Shown in pieces: positions 44,075 through 54,949 of a DNA stretch of 64,000 nt. The position numbers were made by a program, and so were the translations under genes. The notes beneath the pieces are model-generated. The model was not told the origin of the DNA, searched no databases, and saw nothing but the letters and a program-made list of their open reading frames with translations. How positions within the stretch are numbered: position 1 is the first letter of the stretch; each line of letters opens with the position of its first letter. The stretch comes from Eukaryota sp. TZLM1-RC. Lineage: Eukaryota; Metamonada: BaSk clade. The stretch is taken from contig JAUPSS010000002.1 in NCBI GenBank assembly GCA_040285825.1, positions 3,038,001-3,102,000 of the forward strand. Reading direction: 5' to 3'.

Positions 44075-45239
44075 TTTTTTTACAAAATTTTAATTTAATT
44101 CAAAACCTATAAATCAACATCTAAAAAATCCATCTCTCGCAGAACTAAAACACTAGATGCAACTCTCTCATAGTGAGATCCAAGAGAAAGCAAAGCATCA
44201 GAAACCATCTTCAAGATCCCCTTAAAAATAGAAAACACAATTCTATTTTGCCAAAACAATCTGTTGAAATTTCTGTTAGTTCTTCTCTTTACAATTATTT
44301 CAAAATCATCCCTAAAACGTAAAGCAGTTGGTGCAAGTGAACCAAAAAGGGAAAATACAAATGGATACAAATTGTATTTTGCATGCTGTAGACTGGCCAA
44401 TTTGGACAAAGGTTCATTGTATTTTTTGAGTTTAAAATTTTCAGCATTTGAAAGGGGATTATGAATTTCAGAATTAACTAGCCTTTCATTTGAGGCATTA
44501 CAAGGATCAACAGACATTACATCCAATAAAATGAAACTTCCATCTAATCCAGGTAATATAACATCACCTCTATTATTCTTATGAAAATCATCTTCAGCAT
44601 CAAACAGATTTGACAACAGAGGTTCCAAGAAGGATTCAATTCTATGGGATTTACACATACAATATAACTGGTCTCTTACAGCATCATGAACCTTGCTTCT
44701 AAAAGTAATAAAATGTTGACAATTTAACAAATGAGTAGTTGTAATTTCTCGAGAACATTTACAAATTAAATAATGAGGTAAATTATCAGGCCAGATAAAG
44801 GAACGAAATCTCATATTCAGAGTCCAAGCAGAATCGGATAAGAGAGTACCATAAACTTGTGGAATTGTTGTTACTAAGGCAGAAGAAGTACTGTCACACA
44901 TATCTTGTAAAAGATTTGCAAAAGCGGGATTCTGTTTCTTGGCCAAGCCAAGTCTAACATCAAAATCCAAGCTTTCAAAAATCTTTGACAATTTTTGTTG
45001 AAGCTTTTTACAGCAAAACTGTAAATTAAAAAGCGATCGGTTTGCAATTTCTTGAGTTGATTGGGGAAAACATTTGGTCCAAATTTGTGGTGGCAATTTT
45101 TCAAGTTCACAAGATAACTCATACAAATAGGGACTGCAATTGGGGACTAACAGATGAGAATCATCAGGAAATCTACGAGAAAATTCATAAATAAAATTTT
45201 TGCCACCACCCAAGAATGCTGATTGACACAAAATAGAAG
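44075..45239 (-). mobile_element. 5'-truncated RLE-type LINE with 12-bp target duplication
   Basis: ACACTCAAAACT occurs at 44063-44074 and 45240-45251. The left edge starts with eight T, the poly-A tail of a minus-strand insertion, unlike the tail-less LINE at 29270. So two LINE subfamilies with different 3' ends are present. The insert spans the last 380 codons plus a short 3' UTR. Confidence 0.93.
44107..45239 (-). pseudogene. LINE endonuclease region, open but 5'-truncated
   Basis: One frame of about 377 codons without lesions: SSILCQSAFLGGGKNFIYEF at the truncation point, then LICKCSREITTTHLLNCQHF (zinc finger), KVHDAVRDQLYCMCK, RGDVILPGLDGSFILLDVMS (RLE acidic pair), KLKKYNEPLSKL (Lys/Tyr motif), FWQNRIVFSIFKG and the terminus DFLDVDL. 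It aligns collinearly with 30820-32181 but is clearly diverged. The open frame suggests a recent insertion. It lacks start codon and RT, so it makes no active LINE protein. Confidence 0.85.
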
Positions 45240-46033
45240 ACACTCAAAACTACTGGAACTTAACAATAATTTAAGACAACAGTGAAATTCACCGAATTAT
45301 TGCAGGTAGCAATGTGAAATGCTTGATGGTCATACCAAAAAGTCTTTGCTTCCTAAATTTCAAGTCACAATTTCAAATGAATTCCTTACAATGGATATAT
45401 GGTTTTCCTTAAATCTGTTGAATGCAGATTATTGAACTTCTCACAAGATTTCCACCTAATGCTCCCCCCTCTTTCGGTATTGAGGTTCTTACTGCTGCTT
45501 ACACTTGATCTTTCCTGTCGTTTACTGCACTCAGTAGTCACTAACGCATCTTTTTTGCTTCTTGATGGATTCCACTCCTTTATTTAGGATCTCCCCTCAT
45601 GGACTCTATTTTCAAAGTCTGCTCTACTCCCATCGTCCCGATTCTGCTTCTCGGGATGAGTTGACTGGGTACAGTCCCCGAATCAACTCTCTACACTTCC
45701 TTCTGTTGTCATTCGTCCATCAGTGCTCTGAACAATCAAGCATCATTTTCTGCTGAAGATTCTTCACGATCTCTCCTTGTCTGATCCCTCTGTTACCTTT
45801 GATCTTTGCTTGGTGATCAATTTAAAAATGCTGACCTTGACTTGCCTATTATTTGGATCAGTAATTGTTTCTCCATCGCTAGGACTCGAACCCTTGACCA
45901 GAGGTATGTATAATCTGAGAGATACACAGCTTAAATTTATATGAATTTTGTACTTTTGATTTTATTCAAAATACTGAATTTATCGCTTTACTACTGATTC
46001 ATCAACTTCACCAATATCAAAACTTTAGGTACA

Positions 46034-46312
46034 GTTGATTCTGATGGTAAAGTTATTAGTGGATGTGCTCATGGTGAACCTCTTATTACCCTTGTTAAAT
46101 CTAATGTTGATTTTGATGATGTAGTTGTTGGTTGTCAATCTCATTCTATTGTTGCTACTGATTCTACTATTGATTAAGAAGCTCTTCTTGTTCGTGATTC
46201 AACTGCTACTGATGGTCACTTTGAATTATTACATTTTGAGTCTCTACCAAATATTGAGAGTAATTCTCTTTATTTAGAGTCTCTATTTATAAATACACAA
46301 ACGACTCAGTAA
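46034..46312 (+). pseudogene. Second copy of the degenerate unit frame
   Basis: Begins VDSDGKVISGCAHGEPL and ends SLFINTQTTQ before TAA; one internal TAA. Counterpart of 7933-8214. Confidence 0.35.
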
Positions 46313-46499
46313 TCATCAATCATTCAGTTTTTAACTGTATGAGGTTGGTTGCGGTCAAGAAAGATCTGATTATGTGTGTCTGTATAGTCTACATGTTTTC
46401 AGATTTTTGCATGTTTTTTTTACAAGTTTCCTCCTAATATCCAGTCAGCGAAATTTTTGGACATTTTTCAAATGATTGATTGATCATTCAAGCAAAATA

Positions 46500-46985
46500 C
46501 ATAATTTCGACTGAGCAGACACTATATCAGCCTTACTCTATCTTCTGCAGGTCTTTCCGACAGTTTTTTGGTTTCCTTGTCAAGGAGCTCTATAGTTTCT
46601 CTCAGAGTCTCAGAGGTTAAAGGGACTTCTGGTAGCCGAACTATAGTTTTATTGAGGGTTTGTATGGACACACAATTTTCAACGTTGGGGTACATGAACG
46701 ATTTTGATCAGAGGGACTCTACGAAGTCAGTTGGCTCCTTTTCACTATCCTCTTTTGTCAATGTAGCGAGAAACGCTACTCACTGTTTGGATTTGACAGG
46801 AGGATTATTCTGTGGCAGCTTTGCCGTCTTCAAGGTTATATTCGCCGACGAATATTGGTTGGCAGGATGACCCTACGTATGAGTCAGAGCTGGAGTGGGG
46901 TTCTGTCCCCAACCTATTGAAGTGGGAGGGAAACAAGGATCTCTGCTCGTTTGCATTGGAATGCGATGAAGACCGAAACTTGTAG
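46500..46985 (-). pseudogene. Degenerate minus-strand coding region, gag-like
   Basis: Minus-strand peptides GLHRIPMQTSRDPCFPP, HPANQYSSANITLKTAKLPQ, FLATLTKEDSEKEPTDFVE and LPEVPLTSETLRETIELLDK follow one another in a single frame with three or so stops. Composition resembles retroelement Gag linkers. No diagnostic motif, so the identity is inferred from nearby retroelement DNA. Confidence 0.35.
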
Positions 46986-46993
46986 GATTATTA

Positions 46994-47359
46994 TTACATG
47001 TTCGAAGTTTTATATGATGGATGGTTAGGAAGATCTTCCTTCAGAATATGTCTATATACCTCGGACATTTTTTTACCACTTTGGAATGCCGTTGATGATA
47101 TATTGTTGAAGTACCCAGGGAACACATTTTCTACATCTCCCGGAAAAAGCCTTTCTTTTAATAACTCTTTTTTTTGTTGGTTGTCTAGAAGTCTGAACCT
47201 CTGTGTTGTCCTGGTAGTTTTTGTCGAACTTTTCTCTCTCTTCGACCACCAGTCTGAAACTCTGGCAATATTGACCTTATAGCTGACTGGAAAATCCTGT
47301 AAAAATGCAATCTGAGATTCATATATTTTGAAAACAAACTTCCTAATAATTTCAAACAT
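46994..47359 (-). pseudogene. Possible Tigger-like transposase N terminus
   Basis: The frame contains YKVNIARVSDWWSKREKSS followed by basic helices. The N-I-x-x-x-SDWW-x-KR pattern matches the N-terminal region of the Tigger transposase at 395-1867 (NIQKASDWWKKRH). No catalytic domain follows. Its upstream part overlaps the repeat 47308-47582, which recurs at 48473-48745. Confidence 0.4.
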
Positions 47360-47582
47360 AGAAATAGCATAGTGATAACAAAGACATTAAATTATAAAGA
47401 TCCGAGAACAAGTAAACTACCTAGACCAACAGAATCGGATCTTTCTTGGACGTAACCAACTTCAAACAGACAAAAACTGAATTAAAGAAGATTACCCAGT
47501 CGTTTATATTTCAATAAACAAAGACTCTGAATAAGGAAAATTGCTCTCGATATTCCGTAGAGACTTGACACTTTTCTTTTTG
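47308..47582. repeat. 275-bp dispersed direct repeat, copy 1
   Basis: The sequence matches 48473-48745 in direct orientation with scattered differences (shared words include AACAAACTTCCTAATAAT and GAAATAGCATAGTGATAA). A partial third copy of its right part lies at about 47703-47766. Confidence 0.7.
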
Positions 47583-47694
47583 GGTCTGATTATGGTTATT
47601 AGTACCCCTACTATTAACCATAATCAGACGCCATGACAGAATAATCAGACGCCCCAAATGTCCCATTACAAATGCTGGTGTTACACAAAAATTA

Positions 47695-48345
47695 TTAATT
47701 ATCAAAGACTCTGAATAAGGAAAATTGCTGTCGATATTCCGTAGAGACTTGACACTTTTCTTTTCGTCTTTTTGGTTTTAATTTTTCTTTCAATTTTTGT
47801 GGGTTGTTAGTACCCGTACTAACAACGCTTATCACACCCCATGACAAACGCGTTCTTATCAAGTCATCAATTGTAGACAAACGGCCAATAAGTGAGGACT
47901 TTGACAATTGACAATTGAGATTTTCGTTTGTTTCAGTTTTTTTTGTTGTTGTTGACTGCGGTCTTATGTTGAGATGATCTCGTTTATATGTAACTCCCTG
48001 TTCTACGTATATTAACCTGACAGGTTGAGATTCAGATCTCATCTCAACGAGTTCTTGGTTAGAGGATGAGGGTTGGTTTTCATGAACCTCTCTGATCACC
48101 GTATAATCTCCACCAGGAGCACTTGTTTCCTCGTATATTCTGTCCAGACCTGGTCTAACCGGTTCTGAAGGAGGTGAACGTTCTCGGGTCCATTGATTTT
48201 ACCAGAGGAGTCTTGTCCATCTTCCTTGACCCCTAGTCACCGAATTCTGTAATCATCTATGTCAAGTGTGGCCTTTTGACCTATAAAATCGAATCTGTCT
48301 GTGCGAGGCTTGGATATGATGGACCTATTTGAAGAATCTAATCGG
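47695..48345 (-). pseudogene. Gag-like basic/acidic ORF with repeated C terminus
   Basis: Minus strand: RTDRFDFIGQKATLDIDDY upstream, then after a frame change RSPPSEPVRPGLDRIYEETS leading into the 134-codon frame ending KCQVSTEYRQQFSLFRVF. The same end (KCQVSTEYREQFSLFRVF) recurs at 47511-47600, and a diverged version near 48664-48790 with a KQKQKQKQK run, so the 3' part has been partially multiplied. No family recognised. Confidence 0.35.
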
Positions 48346-48472
48346 GATAGCCTTACTCTACGTCTATAAATGAAGAATCAATAGAATTAAGATCAACTAG
48401 GTCAAATTACTAGATATCTTTAGAGCATTCACTACTAATAAATTCAAGCGTACCCGAAATACCTTCTAAAAA

Positions 48473-48745
48473 TGGAATTTGAGAATCATAAATTTTGAAA
48501 ACAAACTTCCTAATAATATCAAAAATAGAAATAGCATAGTGATAATAAACACATTAAATCATATGATCCGAGAACAAGTAAATTACCCTGACAATCGGAT
48601 CTTTCATGATCGTAACCAACATCAAAAAGTCAAAAACTTAATGAATGAAGATTACCCAGTCGTTTATGTAGTGACATAAAAAGCCTGAGCTAAATACGGA
48701 GAATTTCTCTCCATATTTGATAGAGACTTTGACAATTGACATTTT
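48473..48745. repeat. 275-bp dispersed direct repeat, copy 2
   Basis: Partner of 47308-47582. It is followed at 48741-48790 by a TTTTTG-type simple repeat coding for the Lys/Gln run on the minus strand. Confidence 0.7.
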
Positions 48746-48869
48746 TGTTTTTGTTTTTGTTTTTGTTTCAATTTTTCTTTTTCTTTTTGTGGTTTTTCTG
48801 CTCCACTAGTTTTTGCATTATGTTCAAGAAATTCCCAACCGATCATTGCCATCAGGTTTGTTACTTTTT

Positions 48870-49490
48870 CCAGGTTTAACTAATGCAACTGAATGGGCAG
48901 TACTCAGTTCAAGCGGAGGAGCATAATTCAAATACATTCAATTTTGAAAAAACGGCAAGATCCTCAGAAATTTCTGGAGCATTCTTACATGCAGTATTCA
49001 ACAAATTAAAGGAAATGCCTGAATGACCAGCAGCTTTTCTTTTTGGTAATTTAACAATGGCATTTAATACTTCTGGAGTTGGAAAAGGATTTTCGAGCCA
49101 ATATTGACAAATTGAAGGCTTACTGGGGCAAAAATTTTCAGTTAAAATGAAGGGCTTTCAGTTTTTCAACTGTGTCAAGATTATTATCTGCCAGTTTTCC
49201 CAAAAAATATTTTTTAAACCGCTTCCATATCTACCTCTCAGGAACAATTTTCTTGCTTGAAATGATGAATTAGCTTTTCTTTGTTTTGGTTTGTAATTAA
49301 TTGTCTTCTTATTCTTTTTGGCAAAGAATTTCCAAAATCTAGTAATGTTCCATTTTTTGGTTTCAATTGGGAGGAAAAAGAACGCATTTCCATAGACACT
49401 GGAACAGAACTGGTAGGACTTACTTCTACATGAATTTTAACAGGTGCACGAAGAGAATCACTTGTTTGACAATGAAAACAAAACAAGAGA
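48870..49490 (-). pseudogene. LINE fragment: zinc ribbon and start of the RT domain
   Basis: Minus-strand pieces include MFCFHCQTSDSLRAPVK (zinc-ribbon-like) and, after a break, WLENPFPTPEVLNAIVKLPK then KAAGHSGISFNLLNTACK, which matches the G-K-S-A-G-L-S-G-I-T segment at the start of the RT domain of the 29240 ORF. It is the opposite end of a LINE from the 3' scraps elsewhere, so it is either an internally deleted copy or cut by later events. Confidence 0.6.
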
Positions 49491-50202
49491 GGGCGAACAT
49501 AATGGTTTAATCAGTATTTCAATTTAATCAATGTAATATCTATTTTTGGGTTTAATTTTCTCTTGTTTCCTTTCAGTTTGTAAACATGGGATCTTGGTAT
49601 TTGTGATTCAAAAGCAAAAAGTGATTCTATCATTTTGATTGATAATTTTGAGCTTAGCTTGACCACTGTTGGCCTGTAAATACATCTATTTCAGTTTCCC
49701 CTTTAATGTTCAAACATTTAGGCAGACTCTCACCTGTTTCTGTATGTTCAGTTGTTGTTTTCTAGATAAATTGTAAAATGTGGTCTTCTTTATCTAGGAC
49801 ATCACTAAGTGCCAGGTTTGACATTGTGAGTAATATTTTTCAATGAGAGGTAAGTGGAAGGCCTACCGCTGCTTTCCTGGTCTAAGTCTTCATTTGACAA
49901 ATTTTCACTAGACACAGCTGACATCAAACAATTTTCGAAGGATTTCTATTTCCTTCTACACATAAGACTTCACAGTATTCGATGTAATCGAAACGCTTCT
50001 GCACAGTAGTATATGAGATCTTGTGATCTGAACGAACTAGTTCACGCAATTGTATCACACTGTTGGTTGTATGTTGAATCAGTATGTGGTTAAACTGTTT
50101 GTTGAGTTGTCTGTTTATTAACATTGTTGTTGTTGAACTCAAATTGAATTAGTAGGTTTCTTTGTATTTCGACTGATGACGTGATACTCATTTATGAATC
50201 AG
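49491..50202. other. Mostly non-coding; one small minus-strand ORF
   Basis: A 72-codon frame at 49924-50142 on the minus strand (helical, IQLRELVRSDHKISYTTVQK) is plausible as a coding scrap of DNA-binding type but has no support. The rest shows nothing. Confidence 0.3.
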
Positions 50203-50264
50203 TTTTATTAATAAACAACAGATTTCTCTCTCTCCTTCGTGTGTTCATCTGCCTAACGGCATCA
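50203..50264 (+). repeat. Solo LTR related to the gag-only element
   Basis: Contains TTATTAATAAAC near its start and ends CTGCCTAACGGCATCA, identical to the end of the 52375-52436 LTR. No internal element is attached, so it is likely a solo LTR formed by recombination. Confidence 0.6.
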
Positions 50265-50730
50265 ACATCACTTTATTTTGATGTCAAAGTAATAAATATA
50301 ATTCTTGATTTTATCTCACCTATCTATAATTGGAGTTCTACATCTACGTATTTGTCTTGTGATATTTTCAGACTTGTCATATGAACCATCATGACCCATC
50401 ATAACGATTTGTCCAACTGTTGACGCGACTGTGAAATCCGCCGTGGATAACGGGTCATTTTACGACGTTATTCAGATGGGAAATCGTCAACAAACATCAC
50501 AAATAAAATCACATTTTCAGCATTCCTAAACTTTTTTCCTACAATGAATATATCACCAATAGTACTTGGCATTGGTGAAACAGTTGCTGACATACACTCC
50601 CTTAAACAAGAAGTCTATATCGACTTCCTTCAGAATGACAAGGGCTTGACAGTATCGCAAAAAAAACAAAATCGTTGGGACATAGGTTGTAGTGCTGATA
50701 GATCATACAATTTCTACTGTGTACGTGATA

Positions 50731-52338
50731 CAGTAACCTCTCTATAACTTCTCGGTCTTGGGAACCAACTAAAACCGAGAACTTATAGAAAGCGAGAACT
50801 TATACAATTCCTTGATTACTATCATTAAACCTATTGAGATTACAAGTTTATTCGATATCAATAACTTCAGATGCAATTTCATTCAACTTAGGTGTTAGAA
50901 AGTTCATCAACGGAATTTGTTTCTTCCTCTTTAGTCTAATGGTTTCTAACTCACTCTCTGCTTCATTAAGAGTATACAATGAAGGATGTTTTTGGTCAAA
51001 ATTGTCCATAGCATAAGATTTGATAATCTGTAGCGCATTGTATGCTTCTATTCTGGAAACTTTTGGTCTTGACTCGTCTTCGTTTATGTCATTTTCACAC
51101 AATCCGTCCAGAACACAGTCTCGAACAGTATCCAAGCATTCTTCAACCGAAAGTATACCTTCGGTCGCGATGTCCTCATCTTCAGCCACAATATCATCAA
51201 ATTCCTCAAGATCTACGTTCAAATCTTCTACAAAATTAGTTTCATTGTCGTTAATCTGTCCGGTTTCATTCGAATCTCTATCATGACAGTTCAATAGCCC
51301 AACTTTCCTCCAACAATTGGAAATACATTCTCTGGTCACCATAGACCAACTAGAGGAGATAATGGGGAGAACGTCAACGTTGCCTATACGTTTTTGGGCT
51401 TCGTCCTGTGTGACTCTTTCAGTAACAATAATTGGCAATATTTTTCTTAGAAAAGGTTTTGAATAAAAGCGCTTAAACACTGCAATAATTCCAGAATCGA
51501 GTGGTTGGATGTGTGAAGTGGCATTCTTTAACAAAAACTCAGTCCTCACATTAGACAAATTTTCAGTTAAAATGTGAGATGGGGCATTATCAATGAGCAA
51601 CAGAATTTGTCTTCCATTTGCTCTCATTTTTTCATTCAGTTTCTTACAGTAATCGGTAAAAATTGATGAAGTCATCCAAGCCTTTTTGTTAGCATACCAC
51701 AATAAGTTCAGTGAATTGGCAGTGTTTGGTTTCATACCGCGAGGCTTTTGAGACTTGTTGATGATACCGAGAGGCATTTTCTCTGACCCATCTGCATTTA
51801 CACAAAAAACCAGAGTGATTCTTTGCTTAGAATCTTTAAAACCAGAAACGTATGATTGAGTTGTGTGAGTTTTAACAGACGTGTTTTTTCTTCAAAAAAC
51901 AGCAGCTTCGTCTAAATTCCATATGTCTTCAGATTTGTACTGAGACAATAATGGTTCCAGAGATCTTCGAAAGTCATCAACAGCCAGTTCATCAACAGAA
52001 CCTGCATGTCCGTGAGGAGTAAGAACTTTTATTCCATGTCTCTGTTTGAAAGATTCGAACCAGCCATCACCGTGTTGTAACTGGTCGCTTTTTGGAATAT
52101 CCAGGACTTCATAAAGCTTTTCTGCCTCTGTTAGAATAACATCTTCAGTGATTGTCATGAGAGCTGAGTTTGACTCAACAAACAGTGCAAGAGCAGCATC
52201 AAGGTCAGGGTGTTTTACAGAACGAACTCTCTTTGCAAATGGTCTCAAATTTTTGCCCAGGGCAAGAGCTTGCTCAAGAACTTGTGAACGTCGCTTCAAA
52301 ATCTTTCCAATAGTTGTACGATGGGGTTTTGAGGGCAA
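50731..52338 (-). mobile_element. Second Tigger/pogo-like transposon, right end not found
   Basis: The left end starts CAGTAACCTCTCTATAAC directly after TA (50729-50730), the typical pogo/Tigger terminus and target. The transposase follows on the minus strand. Beyond its start at 52338 there is only 36 bp before the LTR at 52375, and no inverse terminus is seen, so the right end is lost. Confidence 0.7.
50848..52338 (-). pseudogene. Tigger-like transposase with one in-frame TGA
   Basis: The start MPSKPHRTTIGKILKRR is at 52338. A Tc5/CENP-B type DNA-binding region covers about residues 1-130 (DGWFESFKQRHGIKV). Catalytic motifs are IWNLDEAAVF, LLIDNAPSHI and HIQPLDSGIIAVF, giving three Asp. 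A TGA at about 51889 interrupts the frame just after AAVF; the same frame continues without any other lesion to 50848, about 496 codons in all. CGA to TGA (Arg) is the simplest explanation. The C terminus is acidic and long. It is only distantly similar to the transposase at 395-1867. Confidence 0.85.
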
Positions 52339-52374
52339 GTTGAAAGTCTCTTTAGCCTAGGATGCACATTAGGA

Positions 52375-52436
52375 TGTTCTATTAATAAACCTCTTTTCTC
52401 TCTTTACTTTTTTGGTATTTCTGCCTAACGGCATCA
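52375..52436 (+). repeat. 62-bp LTR (5') of the gag-only element
   Basis: Starts TGTTCTATTAATAAAC and ends GGCATCA, followed by the leader ATAATTATTGGCC. The partner at about 53331-53399 is slightly longer. Contains a pyrimidine-rich middle. Confidence 0.75.
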
Positions 52437-52460
52437 ATAATTATTGGCCCTCATTGCAGA

Positions 52461-53212
52461 TGAAATCTACACACGTACCACATCCGTCCCTTGCTTCTAT
52501 GGAAGTGGATGATGTTCTGTTGTTCCTACAACAGTGGAAGGTGTACTCTTCTATTACACCGAAAAAGGATCTTGTTCCAGCAAGGCTCCTCGTTGACCCC
52601 TTCTTGTTAGAATCATTGGTTCTCACAAGACCTGGGGTCGATTCATCCGATGAGGTGTTTCTGGATCATTTAAGATCCTCCACCTCGTTTTCCTCGTACG
52701 AGGAATTCAACTTGGTGATGTCTGAGTTGAAGGTTGATGTCCGTAAGGGCGACGTCCATGAACGTATGTCCTGCTACCTGAGTCATTTTCTTCAGGCGAA
52801 AAGCAGGGCTTCCGGACTGAAACTGCCTGACTCAGCCTTCATGATCAGATTCGCCAAGGGTATTCTTCCATTAGGACTGCAGAAATCTCTGATTTCTCGA
52901 ATTCGGGACGAGGTATTCCCCGATTTTCCTACATTGGTGAATACCGCAGAGGATGAACTACTTGATTGCACGCGAGTAGCTTCTTGGAACAGGTCTTCAC
53001 AGACTGTTTCTAAAAATACTGACTCTGTGCGTCAAGCTGGTATGAAGTCTCGTTCATCCCATAGGTCTCGCAATTTGACTGACAGGACATGTTTCAAATG
53101 TCATCAGAAATGTCATCTAGCTCGTGATTGCCTCTCAAAAGTTAAGCACGAAGTAAATCATCTACACCACGTGCCTCAGTATCTCACAAATCCCCTATCT
53201 TCATTATGTTAA
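52461..53212 (+). CDS. Gag protein with CCHC zinc knuckle
   Basis: The ATG at 52461 is the first after the leader (MKSTHVPHPSLAS). The 250-residue product has a helical capsid-like region (DDVLLFLQQWKVYSSITP, FLDHLRSSTSFSSYEEF, MSCYLSHFLQAKSRASG), then a basic Ser-rich linker and the knuckle CFKCHQKCHLARDC (CX2CX4HX4C) at about residues 211-224. It ends at TAA 20-odd residues later with no pol frame behind it. The frame has no lesions. It would assemble particles and package RNA. Confidence 0.8.
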
Positions 53213-53330
53213 ATGGTTTACGAAACTGTTGAAAGAAAATGGGAAGAAGTAGTGTTGTTGTTACTGATAAACTAACTTGGTAGATAGATGAAGAATATAC
53301 ATGATGACGTGGAACTTGTTCAAGAAAAAG

Positions 53331-53399
53331 TATTTCTATTAATAAAGTCCTCTTTTTCCTCTCTCTTTACTTCTTTGGTATTTCTATCTAACGGCATCA
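53331..53399 (+). repeat. LTR (3') of the gag-only element
   Basis: Direct repeat of 52375-52436 with insertions in the pyrimidine tract; ends AACGGCATCA. Confidence 0.7.
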
Positions 53400-54949
53400 C
53401 TTCAAGAAGATGATCAGAAACGTGTTCGTCAATACTCACAAGAGTTGAACGCGATGTTACTACGACGTCGCCTGGGAACTCACGTCACCTCATATTTTTC
53501 ACCTAATTTTAATTGTTTATTCACAATAATGCTAAATAAACTATACCTTAACAAGGTTTATTCAAACTGAAACGTAAATCAAGATAAAGAAACTCACATC
53601 TAGAAAGACATCAAAAACTCAATACTGTAACTCTTGTTCCCCATCTATCATGTGATTAGGGTAAAAGGATTTATCTTTCATTTTACGAAGCAACCGAATA
53701 TTGTTGTGAACAAAAACAAAAAAGGTCATTAGCTCACTCATGACTTAACCGATTTCTTTAGTGCTGTGGATAAATCTAAAAGTACCTCAATTGTGCTCCG
53801 CTGCTGACGAAAGCACCACAAGATCAACTAGACGTGTGGCTAACGAACTCAAAAGTGGTAAATTAGTCATTGATCGCCACCAAAATCATAAACTGATTTT
53901 TACCCCTAGTTCTTTGCTACATTTGAATTGGCGCGAATGAATAGGTAAGGCTTCTCTACTGATAAAATGTTGAAATTCCAGCCCAACATCCAATTGTTCA
54001 ATCTCTGGCAACAATTTCTGTAACACTCTATGAAAACCTTGCATCACATCATCTGAAAATCTATCTTGCAAATTTCGTGGATCAAGTGCAAATCAGGCCA
54101 AGTGAAGATCACCTGCTTACCGCTTCCATTTTTTCTTGTAGTAATCTTGAATAGTGGCTCTAAAATCGTTGAGGAACCCTAAATCTTCGTCGTTTTAAAT
54201 CCTACATTTAAATACTTAAATCCTTAACACAAGATTTCTTATTAATCCACACTCGAAGTGAAACGCTGGGACAGAGTTGTCGAGTAGGAGTATATTGTTC
54301 TCAACCCAACACTGCTGAAATCGATGAAGAAGTAGTTCCTTGAACTGATGAGGGTCAACCTCGTTAGGAGAAGAGCAAAACAGTGACAATTGCTCGTAAA
54401 AGGTGTATTTCTGGGCGATTGAATAAAAACACATAAGTAACATCTACGACAGTTGAGGTTGCACCAGCGAACTCCTTCAGTGATAGTGTTTTGTGAGGAC
54501 TTTTAGAAAAATGAGACAACAAGGATGCTTTGTAAAGACACTATGGGTGTCTGGGGAGAAGTAAAAAGCTTTTTCGGTAGCATTAATTTGGATGTGAACG
54601 AAATGAGAAGTAAGGATCTGGATAAAAAACACAGTATAACAGTGATAGTAATCACATCGTAACTATTTTTTATGGATCAAAACAACAGCGATTATTTAGT
54701 TTATTGTAGGGGAAACTAGGATTACCAATCTTCTTCTCGCAGCTGACCTTGTTTGACCTTTTTCAATACTGCAATACATTCTTTCCTCTTATTGTCATCT
54801 TCGCCAGCTTTTTCTTGAGGACATGTTAGCTTAGGCTAAACGTACTCATCCCGATTTAGAAAATTGACGTGACATCACGTCATCATTAGTTTAATTTTAT
54901 TGTTTGTTTCTTTTAGTTTGATTTTTCTCAACTCTGCCATAAACTTCTC
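53400..54949. other. Unidentified, low-coding region
   Basis: Two short minus-strand frames (53886-54071 and 54216-54443) look mildly coding: one has DDVMQGFHRVLQKLLPEIEQ, the other HQFKELLLHRFQQCWVENN. They may be parts of one decayed gene, but no motif identifies it. The remainder has nothing recognisable. Confidence 0.3.

Larger units (their letters stand above)
42731..46420 (+). repeat. Duplicated 2.5-kb unit, copy 2 (interrupted by a LINE)
   Basis: Matches 3672-8316 in direct orientation outside the insertions. It lacks the MULE, preserving the empty site at about 43901-43920, and carries the LINE 44075-45239, whose empty site is preserved in copy 1 at 7166-7177. Includes the old LINE remnant, the perfect B box (45882-45892) and the degenerate frame 46034-46312. 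Confidence 0.88.
52375..53399 (+). mobile_element. Gag-only LTR element with about 62-69-bp LTRs
   Basis: Two direct repeats flank one gag ORF and about 120 bp of non-coding sequence; there is no protease, RT or integrase. At about 1 kb it is a non-autonomous element resembling the plant TR-GAG type. The leader after the 5' LTR matches that of the 82-bp-LTR element, so trans-mobilisation by that family is plausible. No target duplication was recognised. Confidence 0.7.

Noticed and set aside
48741-48790. CRISPR-like or satellite array
   Set aside because: Only a short TTTTTG-type simple repeat with no spacers; nothing in the window resembles a CRISPR array.
52015-52060. tRNA T-arm-like word GGTTCGAATC on the minus strand
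   Set aside because: It lies within the conserved coding sequence of the second Tigger transposase and no cloverleaf can be drawn around it.
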